64,000 bases of DNA from Diatrype stigma (GCA_022225965.2 JAKJXP020000002.1:930001-994000); one strand, 5' to 3'; counted from the stretch's first letter, positions 1 to 12,234 are shown. A program made the numbers and translations. Notes: generated by a model not told the origin, from the letters alone.

Positions 1-2339
1 CATCACCGTCACCATGCCCGACGGTAGCATCAAGGCCGGCACCTCCTATGAGACTACCCCCGGAGAGATTGCCAGGGGAATCAGCAACAGTTTGTACAAG
101 CGCGCTGTCGTTGCGAGGTTGGACGGAGACAAGGAGCAACTATGGGATCTAGAGAGACCACTCGAGAAGAGCTGCAAGCTGGAGATCCTCACCTTCGACG
201 ACGAGCAGGGAAAGCAGGTCTTCTGGCATTCAAGTGCACATATTCTCGGCGAGGCTTCGGAGCGAAGGTTCGGCTGCTCTCTATGTATCGGTCCGCCTAT
301 CGAGAATGGCTTCTACTACGAGATGGCTCTTCCCGACAACGCTGCTGTCCAAGTCACTGACTGGAAACCCCTCGAGTCCATCGTATCCTCCATCGTCAAG
401 GAGAAGCAGAAGTTCGAACGTTTGACCATGTCGAAGGACGAGCTGCTCGAGATGTTCAGCTACAACAAGTACAAGCAGCACATCATCAAGGACAAGATCC
501 CCGATGGAACCTACACCACCGTGTACCGAAATGGCCCCTTGATCGATCTCTGCAGAGGTCCGCACGTGCCTGATACGGGTAGAGTCGAGAGCTTCGCCAT
601 CATGAAGAACTCAGCCTCGTACTTCCTTGGCGACAATAAGAATGACTCGCTCCAGCGAATCTATGGTGTATCGTTCCCTGACAAGAAGCAGATGGCTGCC
701 CACAAGAAGTTCCTCGAGGAGGCTGCCAAGCGTGACCATCGGAAGATCGGCAAGGATCAGGAGCTGTTCTTCTTCCACGAGCTCTCTCCTGGTTCGTGCT
801 TCTTCCTACCCCACGGCACGAGAATCTACAACACCCTGCTCGAGTACATCCGGCAACAATACTGGAAGCGAGGCTACCAAGAGGTCGTTACGCCAAACAT
901 GTACAACTCCGAGTTATGGAAGACCTCCGGTCACTGGGATTTCTACAAAGACGACATGTTCGTCATTGACCTCGAAGAAAACGTCAAGTTCGGTCTGAAG
1001 CCGATGAACTGCCCGGGCCACGCCCTCATGTTTGGCCACCGGGAGCGGTCTCACCGTGAGCTACCATGGCGAGTTGCTGATTTCGGTGTGCTCCATCGGA
1101 ACGAAGCCTCGGGGGCACTGTCCGGCCTCACCCGCGTGCGGCGGTTCCAGCAGGACGACGCCCACATCTTCTGCCGGGAGGACCAGATTAAGCAGGAGAT
1201 GGAGGACCTGTTCGACTTCCTGCGGGAAATGTATGGTCTGCTCGGCATGACGTTCAAGCTGAAGCTCTCGACCCGCCCCGAGAAGTTCATGGGCCAGATC
1301 GAGACCTGGGATCGCGCCGAGGCGACGCTGCGACAGTCCCTCGACGAGTTCGCCGCCTCGGCTGGCGGGGTCTCCTGGACCCTCAACGAGGGCGACGGCG
1401 CCTTCTACGGCCCCAAGATCGACATCACCATCGTAGATTGCCTCAACCGCGACTGGCAGTGCGCCACCATCCAGCTCGACTTCCTCCAGCCCCAAAACTT
1501 CGGTCTCGAGTACATGACCGCCGAGAACACCGTCAAGGCGAAGGAAGAGGCCACTGAGCCGGAACCTGCTGCTGCTCCTGCGCCGCCAGCGCAAGAGGCC
1601 CCCGCTCAGGACGGTGCCAAGAAGGAGCGCGTCATCAAGCCCCTGACACCCGGATGTGCGAGGCCCGTGATGATCCACCGTGCCAGTAAGTAGAAATAAA
1701 AGAAGAAGAAACCCTCGTTAAGCAATGTATATACTTGCAAGGAGAGATAATCGGCTAACCCGCGTTTCTCACCATCAACAGTGGCCGGTAGTATAGAGCG
1801 GTTCATGGGCATCCTGTGCGAGCACTTCGCGGGCAAGTGGCCGTTCTGGCTGAGCCCGCGGCAGATCCTCGTCATCCCCGTCGGCGTCGGCTTCTATCCG
1901 TACGCCCAGGAGGTGCAGGCCATCTTCCACCGGGAGAAGATGTTCGTCGACGTCGACCTCAGCGGCAACACCCTCCAGAAGAAGATCCGCAACGGCCAGC
2001 TTGCCCAGTATAACTTCATCTTCGGTAAGCCCCTTTCCCCAAATCCCCTTATACTAGCCCTCTTGAGTTGCTTTGTCCCCCAATTCTTTCGTAGCTTTCT
2101 TCAACATCACCCAACTAATACGTTTTCAATTGCCAGTCGTCGGAGACGAGGAGGTCAAGGGCAGGCAGGTCAACGTCCGGTATCGCGACGACACGTCGGC
2201 CCAGGACCGCGGCAAGCCCATCACGCTGGACGAGGCGGTCGAGAAGATCACGAAGCTGCGCGACGAACGCGGTACCTACAACCCGTTCCCGTCCATCGTC
2301 AAGGAGAAGAAGGAACCAGCGCCCGCACCAGCCAAATAA
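1..2339 (+). CDS. THS1: Threonyl-tRNA synthetase, cytosolic (5' end outside window)
   Basis: This enzyme attaches threonine to tRNA-Thr using ATP. The open frame (ITVT) continues through the left edge before the first ATG at 14, and family members have an N-terminal stretch before this point, so the start lies outside the window. Exons are 1-1685, 1782-2024 and 2137-2339; both introns are GT..AG with CTAAC/ACTAAT branch sites, and splicing restores the family sequence at both joins. In order I see a TGS domain, the editing domain (HSSAH and CRGPH metal-site motifs), the class II core with zinc-ligand motifs MNCPGH and DDAHIFC, motif 3 with IHRA, and the anticodon-binding domain starting at WPFWLSPRQ. 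An Ala/Pro/Glu-rich stretch of about 40 residues just before motif 3 (bases about 1530-1650) is unusual relative to bacterial enzymes. Family assignment is certain; the start is not visible. Confidence 0.97.
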
Positions 2340-4126
2340 GGCGAGGCGGCATGACGTAAAGTAAAGAGGAGTGAAGAGGAGTTCATACATATATCTACCT
2401 GTTCGGCGACACGTAGTGCTAGCTATATAGAACGCGTGTGAATGTAAGCTGTGTTCTGCCTGCCTACTTAGTCGAATGCTGTACCTCGATGGCGATGGGA
2501 CAGGAAAAGAAGCACAGGTCCGGAAGTTTCGGATGATAAAAGCCTTATTGTGAAGATACGACTGGTAGGTAACCCAGTACCTAGACTAGACGACATACGG
2601 TGGTGCGGCAGGCTCCTCGAACCCACGAAATGGATGTACTCTTTATTGCAACCCGCCCTCGCTAGTGTCTGAATATTCTAGAACTTGTGGAGGTGGGTTG
2701 ACTACCTACTTACCTTGGCCCTTGATAGTAGTAAGATGTTACACTATTTGATAGTAATTAGGCTGTCTCGAATAAGTACTCCAGCAACCCGCGGGATAGA
2801 TAGATATCTATGGATTCTTGATATAGCTAGCTGACTGGAAATTTCCGCATATGTGGGCGTTAGATTTCGCAATTGTCAGTATGATCAATGTCGTGATAGA
2901 TTCTGAGATTCATAAGCGTAAGGGTAAGTTTTGTTAGGATTAGCGGTAGTAAACGTAGTTACCCTCCCCCTTTCTTCATATCTTGTAACCATATTGATGA
3001 TACCTTCTCTTATAAAGTGAGCTGGCCATCATGGACACAATCTTGGTGTGACTTTTGTCTATATCACGATGGCTAGCCCCAGGGGGCGAGGTTCCAAGGG
3101 GGGTGCGGGAGAAGGGGAGGGCAGGGGGCCAGCTCACCAGGCCATCAGAACATACACTTTCTGGACAAACAGTTCCAATGTATACCTTGAACGGCCATGT
3201 CCAAGATCATCTTGTTTAGGTGGTCCATATCACGGTCGTAAATTCACTGGGTAACTCGGACCGTTCAAATCATCAGGCTATTAGTATGTGAAGCTCAATG
3301 ATACATAAACAATTGACCTAGCCAGGAGTCACCTAGAGCATATCACGGCTTATCCATTTAAAAGTTGTGGCATATATTGATATGAGCATTCGGTTTGCAT
3401 ACGGCGACCGAATATAGACACGGCCTATGACAACAGACGATCTATCTCATCAGCTCCGATAAAACAGGCGGATGACAACATAAAACAGACCTGATAGCCA
3501 GCTGCGCAGCTCGTTACCATGTCGCCTGGCCCGAGGGAGCATAGGGCCCTGCCGTTTTCTGACACTCCCTATCCCCATAACCTTCGAAGACTAGGTAGAT
3601 ACCAGTCTTCCAACCAACTCGAACGCTGCAGTACTTTGTATTTATGGGATGGGGGGGTTCCCCATGCCAGTTAACAGAGCAATATCCCAGATTCCTTCCG
3701 TTGGCCTGAACGCCAAATGCCGTAGTGGGGAGTTTCAATGGATAGAACACCCTGACCCTGTTCCTTGACTCCTATAACCCATGCTGTGCGCTATGTGCTA
3801 GCTAGCGAGAGTGAATCTCGCGGATTTCCAGTTGGAAGATAAATGCAACCTGGTATAAAGGCCGCCGGTATGTCGCATAAATAAATGTGTGAGAGAAGTC
3901 TTACAACCGAACCCTCGAAACTGGGATGAAAGCTATTGGGGGCTATTGAAGGCACGGCACGGCACGGCACGGCACGCGGTGCCATGCATGCGAATGGCAC
4001 CGCTTATGTACCATGTCTTGTGTACCGCTTGGCCCATCATCCTGTCTTGGTATTGGTCTCACGGCTCGGGGGGTTACTTTCCCCCCACCCTCTTTTTCTT
4101 CCGGTGAAAAGGGGTGTTGAGGCTGC
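2340..4126. other. Intergenic region between convergent THS1 and OXR1
   Basis: This stretch carries the 3' flanks of two convergent genes. I found no ORF with recognisable similarity and no tRNA-like fold on either strand. Composition is ordinary for the gene-bearing part. A short pentanucleotide array lies at 3951-3975. Confidence 0.6.
3951..3975. repeat. Pentanucleotide array (GGCAC)5
   Basis: Five perfect copies of GGCAC run head to tail about 150 bp beyond the 3' end of OXR1. It is a simple microsatellite with no visible function. Confidence 0.9.
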
Positions 4127-5350
4127 TCAGCCGCCAGCAGCGCCCACAACCCACAGCTCGACGCCCAGGATGTCGAACTTCTCGCCCTCCTCGCTGAGGC
4201 CCTGGTTGGCGAAGGTGTCGCAGGGGGCGCTGTGGCCGCGGCTGAGCGAGTCGTTGAGCCACAGGCCGAACCGGCCGCCGCCGCCGCCGCCCACCGACAG
4301 GAACCCCGTCTCGCAGAACATGCAGTAGTCGTTGGCGCCGCTGTACGCGAAGTTCTGGAACCGGATGCTATGCGGCTGCTGATGCTGCGAGACCGGCGTG
4401 TGGGATAGCGATGTTGACGACGGGTGCCCGTCGGCGTCGTCGGCGGGGAAGTCGTCTAGGATGGTCGTCGAGCGCGTGTTCAGGTTCGTCGTGTCGGCCG
4501 ACGGGGGCGGCGGGAGGAGGGGGGCGTGCACGCTGGCCCGCCAGAGGAAGCACTCGCCTGTCCCGAAGTAGGAGGAGGCCGGGTGCGGCGCCTCGGTCAG
4601 GTATGCGCCGAAGGTCTATTGTGGGCGGGAGCGTTTGACCGCGTCAGCTTAGTTTTTCTTTCTTTCTTCATTCGAGTCAAGTGAAAGTCAGGTCAGACTT
4701 ACCCCTTCCTTCCCGTCGCGCACGACGAGCACGAACCCCACCCGCCGGCCGCGGTACTCGTCGCACAGCTTGTAGAGCGTGCCGAGGCTGCTGCCGTTCT
4801 GGTACAGGCTGTAGACGAGGCGCCACTCCTCGCCGATCTTCAGGCGCTCGGGCAGGAATGTGCGGATCTCCTCGGCGATGCCCCGCGACAGCAGGCGCTC
4901 GTCCTGCTCCGTGTCCGGCCGGTAGCCCGTCAGCGTCAGCGGCTCCAGGGTCGGCAGGAGGCGGGGCGAGACGGCGCGGCGCGGCGGCGTGAAGGCCCCG
5001 TGGATCCCGTCGCCGTTGCTGCTTCCCGCGGGCGTGGTCGGGGACAGGTGCGAGCGCGGCGAGTGCGAGTGCGGCGGTGGCTGGCCGTGGTGTTGCTGGT
5101 AGAAGCTGGCGCTGTCAGCGGAGGAGAACCGGCGCCAGAGGCCGGTTAGGGCAGAGCCGATGCCGTAGTTCGAACCGCCGCCGCCGCCGCCGCTCGTGTT
5201 CGTGTTCGTACGCTCGTGGTGCTCGTGGTGAAGTCCATGTTGAGGCTGATACTGTTGCTGTTGCCGAGGTTCTGGGGACGCGTACCGGATCGGTGTGGTG
5301 GTCCCGGATGAGGGCGGGGAGAGGTCTATCAGGTTGCCTTCTTGGGTCAT
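4127..5350 (-). CDS. OXR1: Oxidation resistance protein 1, TLDc domain
   Basis: TLDc proteins of the OXR1 family protect against oxidative stress, and the yeast homologue also acts on V-ATPase assembly. Exon 1 is 5350-4703 and exon 2 is 4615-4127, with an 87-nt GTAAGT..TAG intron in phase 0, giving 378 residues. The N-terminal 120 residues are low complexity (Gln, His, Gly, Ser and Pro runs) and probably disordered. The TLDc domain follows from about residue 130: WRLVYSLYQNGSSLGTLY, then across the splice site TFGAYLTEAPH and YFGTGECFLWR, then FGLWLNDSLSRGHS and the terminal ILGVELWVVG strand. The glycine run before FGLWLN and the Ser/Thr/Pro insert inside the domain are common in filamentous fungi. 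Start chosen at 5350 as the first in-frame ATG; no mitochondrial presequence is evident. Confidence 0.93.
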
Positions 5351-6469
5351 AGTCTAGTATCTACTACCAACACTGCTTCTCAAGAACAACACAAATACCA
5401 GGTACCTAGACGCCTAGGTAGGGGGAAGCTAGATCTGGCTGAGGGTGGTGGCGGTGATCTACCCTTCGTGATCTTATACAGAGTTGGAGAATGGTGTGGT
5501 GCGGTAGCCCTGGGCTGGGTTACGCAGGCGGATAGTTACCGACTACCTACTATACCTATAGGTATTTAACTTGGCTATTGGCTATACTATAGGTACTTAT
5601 TTAGTGAGTTGTGAGCTGTGAGAAGTGCGCGGGCGGGGTGTGGAGACTGCGGTAGACGTTGTTGTAGTTGACAGGTTGATCAACGGCTCTCGGGAAGCCA
5701 AGCAGCGGGGGTTGGCGGTAATTTGGACACAGTTACTTCGTACAAGACAGAAGACAGAAGAGAGGTTTGGGGTATCATGAACTGAAATGAAGCTTATGAA
5801 ACAGTTGTAAATGGATATATCGACGTTGCTTGATGGTGGGATGTGAAGCTCAAAGTTTACGAAGTAGTTTACGAAGTACAGGCGGTGTGGTTTGTTCCCA
5901 AGACGAGTGAGTAAGTCTACACACCTGTAGGCTGTAGCGGATCAAAGAAACAACAACAAACAGCAAAGGTAGGTAAGCTAAGTAGTTAGGTAATAAACAA
6001 TATACCTTAACTACCGGTATGGCTAACATGAAACCTGAAATTCACACTTTGTCAGCCTGTCAATCACTTGACTATTCAGGCATTGTTGCCGTTGCCTGCG
6101 ACAGCCCAACAAATTGTCTCGTCTAGGTACATTGTATTGTATAATTTGTATTGTATAATTTGTATTGTATTGTACATACCTACGGGGGAGAACCGAATGG
6201 TCTGACAAGCTGGTCTTGCCCCACCTCCATTGCCGATGATGTAACGCCTAACTCTTTATCTTAGTGCCCGCGACCTTCCCAGATGGACTGGTGGACAAGA
6301 TGATAATCAGGGCTCGGTAGGCAGTCGGGAGGGTGTTTACGGGTTGGGCAGGTGCCCTAGGTAACTAGAGGTGGGAAAGGTAGGAAACAAGAACTTCAAT
6401 GGATATAGCCTCATATACATAGGCAGTAATGACTATATCTACTACTTGGGTTCATCAATGACTCCGCAT
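5351..6469. other. Intergenic region upstream of OXR1 and downstream of HEM4
   Basis: The right part is the 3' flank of HEM4 and the left part the promoter of OXR1. I see no coding sequence. A TATTG/TAATT-rich microsatellite lies at 6131-6173. Short polypyrimidine and GTAGGTA-like runs occur but give no firm regulatory call. Confidence 0.5.
6131..6173. repeat. Degenerate ATTGTATTGTATAATTT tandem repeat
   Basis: Three imperfect copies of a 17-bp AT-rich unit (ATTGTATTGTATAATTT type) run in tandem. It is an ordinary intergenic minisatellite. Confidence 0.8.
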
Positions 6470-7475
6470 CTACAATTTCTGACGATAGCTCCCGATAGCC
6501 TCCAAGACGCCCTCGGGACTTGGTTTCTCGGCACAGACATCCGGCTCATACTCGAACGTCTTCTTCAGGTGGTTCCTTGTCGTAGGCCCGATAGTCGCGA
6601 TGTGAGTAGTCGTACCGTGGGACCGATCGGTCGTTATTGCGCCTGTCTCTCCATCCAATATGCCCAAACCTCGAAGCATGCTATCGCAGCCCGTGGGCGA
6701 GAAGACCACTACCCACCTCGTCGGCCTGTCAGATGTCTCTTGGAGCACAGTCTTAAAATCCGCAGCAAAAGACTCCATGACCCCGGTGCCATAAACAACC
6801 ACCTCGGTCACTTCTATCCTCTTGTCGCTGGGCAGAGTCTCGTCCATCAGCGTCTTTGGTATGATATCCCGCCGCTGCTCTCCCACCATGAAGAGCAATG
6901 GCGGCTTAGTACTTCGGTCTTGGTACCACTCGCCATAATGCCCCAGTATGAACTGTGCAAGCGCATCACCGTTCCCGGTGTGCTCGCCGAATATCTGGAG
7001 CGGCGGGTCTTGGTGTATCGCTCGTAGGGCCCGGGTCGTGGCGGGCCCGACGCTGTAAAGCGGTATATCTTGGAGATGAGGCCATCCTGCATCACCTATC
7101 GTTGAATCGTTAGAGCATCAAGCGCGTGCATATACGAAAATGAACATACGACCACGTGTGGGGCATCCCACCTTTGCCGCTGTCTCCCACAAGTTTCGCA
7201 AAAGCTTCTACAGCTCGCTGCGAAGTAAATACAAGTCCGCCATAGGCGCAACCGGGGGATTTGCCAATTTTTCTTCCTTGTAGCAATGCATCGACTTGTC
7301 GCAAGCCATCATCCACGAACTGGTGTTGGAGCACGGGCACGAAGATGGGCTGGAAGTTCAAGCCACCGTCTCGCGGGGCAGAGAAGAGATCTTCGTACGC
7401 ATCAGTGGGGGTTGACTTCGTTTTCAGAAGCAACACGGGAATGTTCTGGGGGTTTGACCCTGGGTCCAAAGCCAT
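6470..7475 (-). CDS. HEM4: Uroporphyrinogen-III synthase
   Basis: This enzyme cyclises hydroxymethylbilane to uroporphyrinogen III in cytosolic haem synthesis. Exon 1 (7475-7172) encodes MALDPGSNPQNIPVLLLKTK through the first half-domain (GGLVFTSQRAVEAFAKL). Exon 2 (7095-6470) continues with LYSVGPATTRAL, the substrate-cleft region VVVYGTG and VVFSPTGCDSML, then IGPTTRNHLK near the C-terminus; 309 residues in total. The only frame-preserving intron is 7096-7171 with a weak GTGGGA donor, a CTAACG branch and an ATAG end. A nearby better GTATGT donor creates a stop, and an alternative acceptor at 7087/7086 would remove three residues. The exact splice site is therefore inferred. It is divergent from ERV1. 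Confidence 0.92.
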
Positions 7476-7947
7476 GATATCCTCCCTATCTTAAACAAGT
7501 AGAGACCCTTTCTATGTCTAGCCGAGTATAAAGTAGTATAGTAAGTACGGCGGGCAGGATTCAATGGAGTCTCATTCAACTCCAATTATACGCCGAGGAC
7601 CACTGAGCACTCATTCCGAAGCCTGCCAAGCCCCATCCATCAGAGCTTTTATCGATAAAGCTAGCCCGGGATGAGCTCCCGCCGATAAAAAAGATACAGC
7701 CTGGAATGGAATACAGTAACCGGACCAAGCCGCTAAATTAACCTGGATTTCATACCTATAGGCATGGAACATTCGGGCTGTCGGCGCAAGTTGTGACGGT
7801 GCTTACAAATGTCGATATCTTCATGGATCCCTGACTTTGACTTTACTTAATATTTGGGCAACTTTCTGCGAGTCTTCGTCGATCTTTTCGTGGAGCGTTC
7901 AGATTTTGGTCTTTTTTATTCGACAGTCGAGACCCCTCTAGACCATC
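7476..7947. promoter_or_regulatory. Shared upstream region of divergent HEM4 and ERV1
   Basis: This 472-bp gap separates the start codons of HEM4 (-) and ERV1 (+), so it must carry both promoters and 5' leaders. It includes a TATCGATA palindrome near 7650 and a second CGATAAA close by at 7681. No single binding site can be assigned from sequence alone; co-regulation is inference. Confidence 0.45.
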
Positions 7948-8693
7948 ATGGCAGTCGACGCATCAGAGCCCCGGCCGGGCAACTCCGACCCCCACAAGAA
8001 GCTGCCGCCGGGCATGGTCCTGGGCAAAGACGGAAAGCCGTAGGTTCATCATGACTTCACTCACCTTGTACTTGTGCGCCAAAGGACCGCCCGCCCGCCC
8101 GCGCAAGCCGCCGCATGCAAGCAAGCAAGCGATATTTGGTTAGCCAGTCCTTGTGATTGTGTGCACTAACAAGTATATACCACCGAAAATATAGATGTCG
8201 AACGTGCTCTTCCCTCGCCTCCTTCACATCGCAGACGAAAAACCTACGAGCGTCATCGGCAACGGCAGGTAGCGCCGCCTCGGGTGCCGCGGCGGCAGCA
8301 GCAGCAGCAGGAGCAGGAGCAGGAGCAAGTACAGCGACGGCGAAACTACCAGATGACTGCCCCGCGGACGTAGAGACGCTCGGGCGCAGCACGTGGACGC
8401 TCCTGCACTCGATCGCGGCGACGTACCCGCAGCGGCCCACGACGGCCGAGCAGTCGGACCTGCGCACCTTCATGGGCGTGTTCTCGCGGCTGTACCCGTG
8501 CTGGGTGTGCGCCGAGGACTTCCAGGCGTACCTGCAGCAGCAGCAGATCCGGGTCGGGTCGCGCGACGAGTTCGGCCGCTGGCTGTGCGAGGCCCACAAC
8601 GCCGTCAATGCGAAGCTCGGCAAGGACGCCTTCGACTGCGCCCGCTGGGAAGAGCGGTGGCGGACCGGGTGGAAGGATGGGAGGTGCGGTTGA
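7948..8693 (+). CDS. ERV1: FAD-linked sulfhydryl oxidase Erv1/ALR
   Basis: Erv1 reoxidises Mia40 in the mitochondrial intermembrane-space disulfide relay, passing electrons through FAD to cytochrome c or oxygen. Exon 1 (7948-8039) and exon 2 (8195-8693) join across a 155-nt GTAGGT..ATAG intron with a CACTAAC branch, giving 196 residues. The splice creates the shuttle motif CRTC at residues 32-35. The core follows from C86: WTLLH (98-102), active-site CWVC (133-136), HNAVN (165-169), and the structural pair C162/C179 spaced as in yeast. Between shuttle and core is an alanine run plus Gly-Ala repeat (about residues 53-80, from a GCAGCAGCA-type tract), longer and simpler than in yeast. There is no cleavable presequence, as expected for this protein. 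Confidence 0.93.
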
Positions 8694-9539
8694 GTTTTCG
8701 GGCTGTGGTTGAGAGTCGAGCTGGGACGAGTGAAGTTGGGCGAGAAGAGAGGGGGAGAGAGATAGGTATGTGTGTAATGTAGGCTATGGCTGGCCTGTTA
8801 GTTGGGTTTTCATGTTTGCCAGTACCTCGATATCCTCTCCTGTCCTCTACCCCTTATTCGCTTCTCGGTATAGGGAAAACCGCGGAGGAGAGCTACTGAC
8901 GTCTCGTAGGCCAGACGATGATTGTACGAATATTTCACTGTGACGATACATGCCATGATGCAAGATAACTGACGAGCTATGCGTACGACGAAGGCATTGG
9001 GCGTTTCTCGGCCTAGAATCTAACTATCGTCTAAATGAAGTATATACTGAAATAAATCACCACTCATAGAGAATAAAGCCACGGTTTCGAGAACCATGCA
9101 GGCGTCAACTCAAGACATAACTAGATATAAGTTTGAAACATCAAGTTGGTCAATAGCAAACCAAATAATGAGATCTCCAAATAATACCCACTTTTGGCTT
9201 CTGAACTTCCGATGCATATCGGCCGGCGCTCGCCGCATCAGCCGCTGCATTGCGTCGCTACCTAGGATTGTTCAAGGTTGGATCTAGAAATTTTCGCCTG
9301 TCCGCGCCTCACACCACCCGAATATCAGGCGGAGCTGGCCTTCCCGAGCTGAGCTCCTGCTACTACATTACCTACATACCTGCCTACCTGGAGTCCGGAA
9401 CCGGCATTGATGGAAGCTAACGAAAAAGCTTGTTCCGTTTTGCTCGTTCATGGGCAGACGGCGAATTGCCAACTGCACTTTAAGTGGAGCCGAAGCCGGG
9501 TCTTGCCGTGGCTCAGGCAAGCGCAGAAGGCCTGGAGGG

Positions 9540-9566
9540 ACCTGGAAGACCTGGAAGACCTGGAAG
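9540..9566. repeat. Three copies of a 9-bp repeat (ACCTGGAAG)
   Basis: Three perfect 9-bp units run in tandem, within a short open frame of 88 codons (9407-9673, +) that encodes a Leu-Glu-Asp repeat there. I do not regard the frame as a gene because it has no other support. Confidence 0.85.
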
Positions 9567-9812
9567 CCCAGAAGCTCCAGGAAGGCTTGGAAGGCGTGCA
9601 GAAGTGGAACGACGGGATTAACAGGACATTGCATCATACTATGTACATAATGCAAGAGCTACCTAACCTATGATATCAGGACCACCATATCAGGACCACC
9701 TGCACCGTGGGAGAAGGCCCGACAGGCAGCGCCCGGCCGAGTTGGACCGGTCGAGGTCGATTGATGCGTGAAAAGCTAATTGCCTAGGCCGGTGCATCGC
9801 CTGATGTGGGAT

Positions 9813-9876
9813 TGCCAGGCTGCCAGGCTGCCAGGCTGCCAGGCTGCCAGGTTGCCAGGTTGCCAGGTTGCCAGGT
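9813..9876. repeat. Eight-copy 8-bp minisatellite (TGCCAGGY)
   Basis: Eight consecutive 8-bp units are present: the first four are TGCCAGGC and the last four TGCCAGGT. The two clean blocks suggest separate expansion of two variants. No coding function is visible. Confidence 0.9.
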
Positions 9877-10302
9877 AGCTTGACAACCCTCGACAGCCCT
9901 TGACAACCCTTGACTGCCACCCGGAGCTCGCGGCTTTCGCGACAAACCGGCTTGATCTAGCTGCCCAGATGCGAAGTATAGCGATTCCGAACTCGTTACA
10001 CTCACGTTTCTATTAGTTACCTAGGTACCTAAGTCTGTGCCACTCACTACCTACACGCCACCACCTGCAAGATTACCGTCACCACTCATCTCGTGCGTTG
10101 CTATCCATAATAAAGTCTCCAAACTCAAGAGCCGCCGAGCTCGGCCCCTGGATGCACGTAGCAAATACTATTAATATTAAACCCCTCCATTGCTCCAAGG
10201 ACAAAGAGAGAGACATCCAACTCAACAACATTGTTCACATACATCTAGATATACATCTAGATTAGATTTACTGATCTACACACCATCCACACAAAACCAA
10301 TC

Positions 10303-12234
10303 ATGACGACAACACCACCAGACATCAGGACCGTGAGCCTGCAGGAGCCCGTAGATGTGACCCAGTACTTGTTCACCCGGCTGCATCAACTGGGTATACG
10401 ATCAGTTCACGGTGTCCCGGGCGACTTCAACCTCGTCGCATTAGATTATCTCCCCAAGGCCGGGCTCAAATGGGTCGGCAACTGTAACGAGCTCAATGGA
10501 GGTGAGTGGAAAAGAGGAATGAGCAGGCACATCTCGTGCAACTAATTGCTGACACATTCGAATTTACAGCCTACGCCGCCGATGGCTACGCCCGAGTCAA
10601 GGGCATGTCGGCCATCATCACGACATTCGGAGTAGGCGAGCTATCAGCGATCAATGGGCTCGCGGGAGCCTACAGCGAAATGGTACCCGTGGTGCACATT
10701 GTGGGTTGCCCGTCGACCATCTCGCAGCGCCGCAACATGCTGCTGCACCACACGCTCGGCAACGGCGATTTCCAGGTGTTCGCCAACATGAGCGCGGGCG
10801 TGTCGTGCGTAGTGGCGCGGCTCAACGACGCCGCCGAGGTGGCCGCCCAGATCGACCACGCCCTGCGGGAGTGCTACATCCGCAGCCGGCCCGTGTACCT
10901 GATGCTGCCGACCGACGTGGTGGGCAAGAAGGTCGAGGGCGCGCGCCTGCAGACGCCGATCGACCTGTCCGAGACGCCCAACGACCCGGACCGCGAGGAC
11001 TACGTGGTCGACGTGATCCTCAAGTCGCTGCACGCCGCCAAGAAGCCCGTCGTGCTCGTTGACGCCTGCGCCATCCGCCACCGCGTGCTGCCCGAGATGC
11101 GCGCCCTGCTGGACCGCACCGGCCTGCCCGCCTACGTCACGCCCATGGGCAAGGGCGGCGTCGATGAGACCCACCCGAGCTACGGCGGCGTGTACGCCGG
11201 CGACGCGTCGGCGCCTGCCATCAAGGAGGCGGTCGAGGGCTCCGACCTGGTGCTGAACATCGGCGGCCTCCAGAGCGATTTCAACACGGCCGGCTTCTCG
11301 TTCCGGCTCAGCGCCCTCCGCACCGTCGACCTGCACAGCGACCACTGCGTCGTCCGGTACTCGGAGTACCCCGGGGTCAAGATGCGCGGCGTCCTGCGCA
11401 AGCTGACCGAGCGCGTCGACCTGGCCCAGCTGACGGCCAACCCGCCGGCCTCCATCCCGGTGGACCTGCTGGAGCCCGCCGGCGGCGAGGCCGACCCCGA
11501 CCAGGTCATCCGCCAGGAGTGGTTCTGGCACCGCATCAACCGCTTCTTCCGCCCCGACGACGTCATCGTCACCGAGACCGGCACCGCCAACTTCGGCATC
11601 TGGGACACCAAGTTCCCCACCGGCGTCACCGCCCTCAATCAGACCCTGTGGGGCAGCATCGGCTGGGCCGTCGGCGCCACCCAGGGCGCCGCCCTCGCCG
11701 CCAAGGACGGCGCCGAGCAGGACGGCGCCAAGAAGCGCCGCACCGTCCTGTTCGAGGGCGATGGCAGCCTCCAGCTCACGGCCCAGGAGGTCAGCACTAT
11801 GATCCGGCATAACCTGGATGTCATACTGTAAGTTGCCCCTTTCCCCCCCTTTTTCGTTAGGAAAAGACGTATACAAAGAAAGAAAAGAAAAGTAAGAAAT
11901 GTCTCTAACACATCAATAACACAGCTTCGTCATCTGCAACGATGGCTACACCATTGAGCGGTTCATCCACGGCATGGACGCCGAGTACAACGACGTGGCC
12001 GAGTGGCGGTACAAGGACCTGGTGGCGGCCTTCGGCGGCAAGCTGGGCCAGGACTCCAACACGTACGTGGCCAAGACCAAGGCCGAGCTCTCGCGCCTGC
12101 TCGACGACGAGGACTTCAACACCCGCTCCGGCCTCCGCTTCGTCGAGGTTTACATGCCCCGCGATGACGCCCCCGCGGCCCTCAAGCTGACGGCGGCCGC
12201 TAGCGCGCGGAATAACGCCAAGATTGAGCCGTGA
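10303..12234 (+). CDS. PDC1: Pyruvate decarboxylase
   Basis: This thiamine-diphosphate enzyme converts pyruvate to acetaldehyde and CO2, the first step of ethanol fermentation in the cytosol. Exons 10303-10501, 10570-11827 and 11925-12234 give 588 residues; introns are 68 and 97 nt with good GTGAGT/GTAAGT donors. The catalytic glutamate lies in NCNELNGAYAADGY (E63), the His pair in [12 protein letters not shown] (126-127), and the ThDP-binding motif starts at EGDGSLQ (about 462) and ends after the second splice in [11 protein letters not shown]. Length and all three domains match fungal PDCs. Codon use is strongly biased to G/C at third positions, as for highly expressed genes. No adjacent alcohol dehydrogenase of the classical fermentative type is present. 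Confidence 0.97.

Larger units (their letters stand above)
8694..10302. other. Intergenic region between ERV1 and PDC
   Basis: The left end is the ERV1 3' flank; the right about 300 bp, rich in CA/CT and TACATCTAGAT repeats before the ATG, is the PDC promoter and leader. No convincing gene is seen. Two tandem repeats lie at 9540-9566 and 9813-9876. Confidence 0.55.

Noticed and set aside
2340..4126. Possible tRNA genes, from GGTTCGA-like boxes
   Set aside because: No candidate shows both an A-box and B-box with pairing acceptor ends, here or in other spacers.
10644..11876. A 410-codon minus-strand open frame
   Set aside because: It lies opposite the PDC exon and reflects the GC-biased third positions of that gene; the product is low complexity without a domain.
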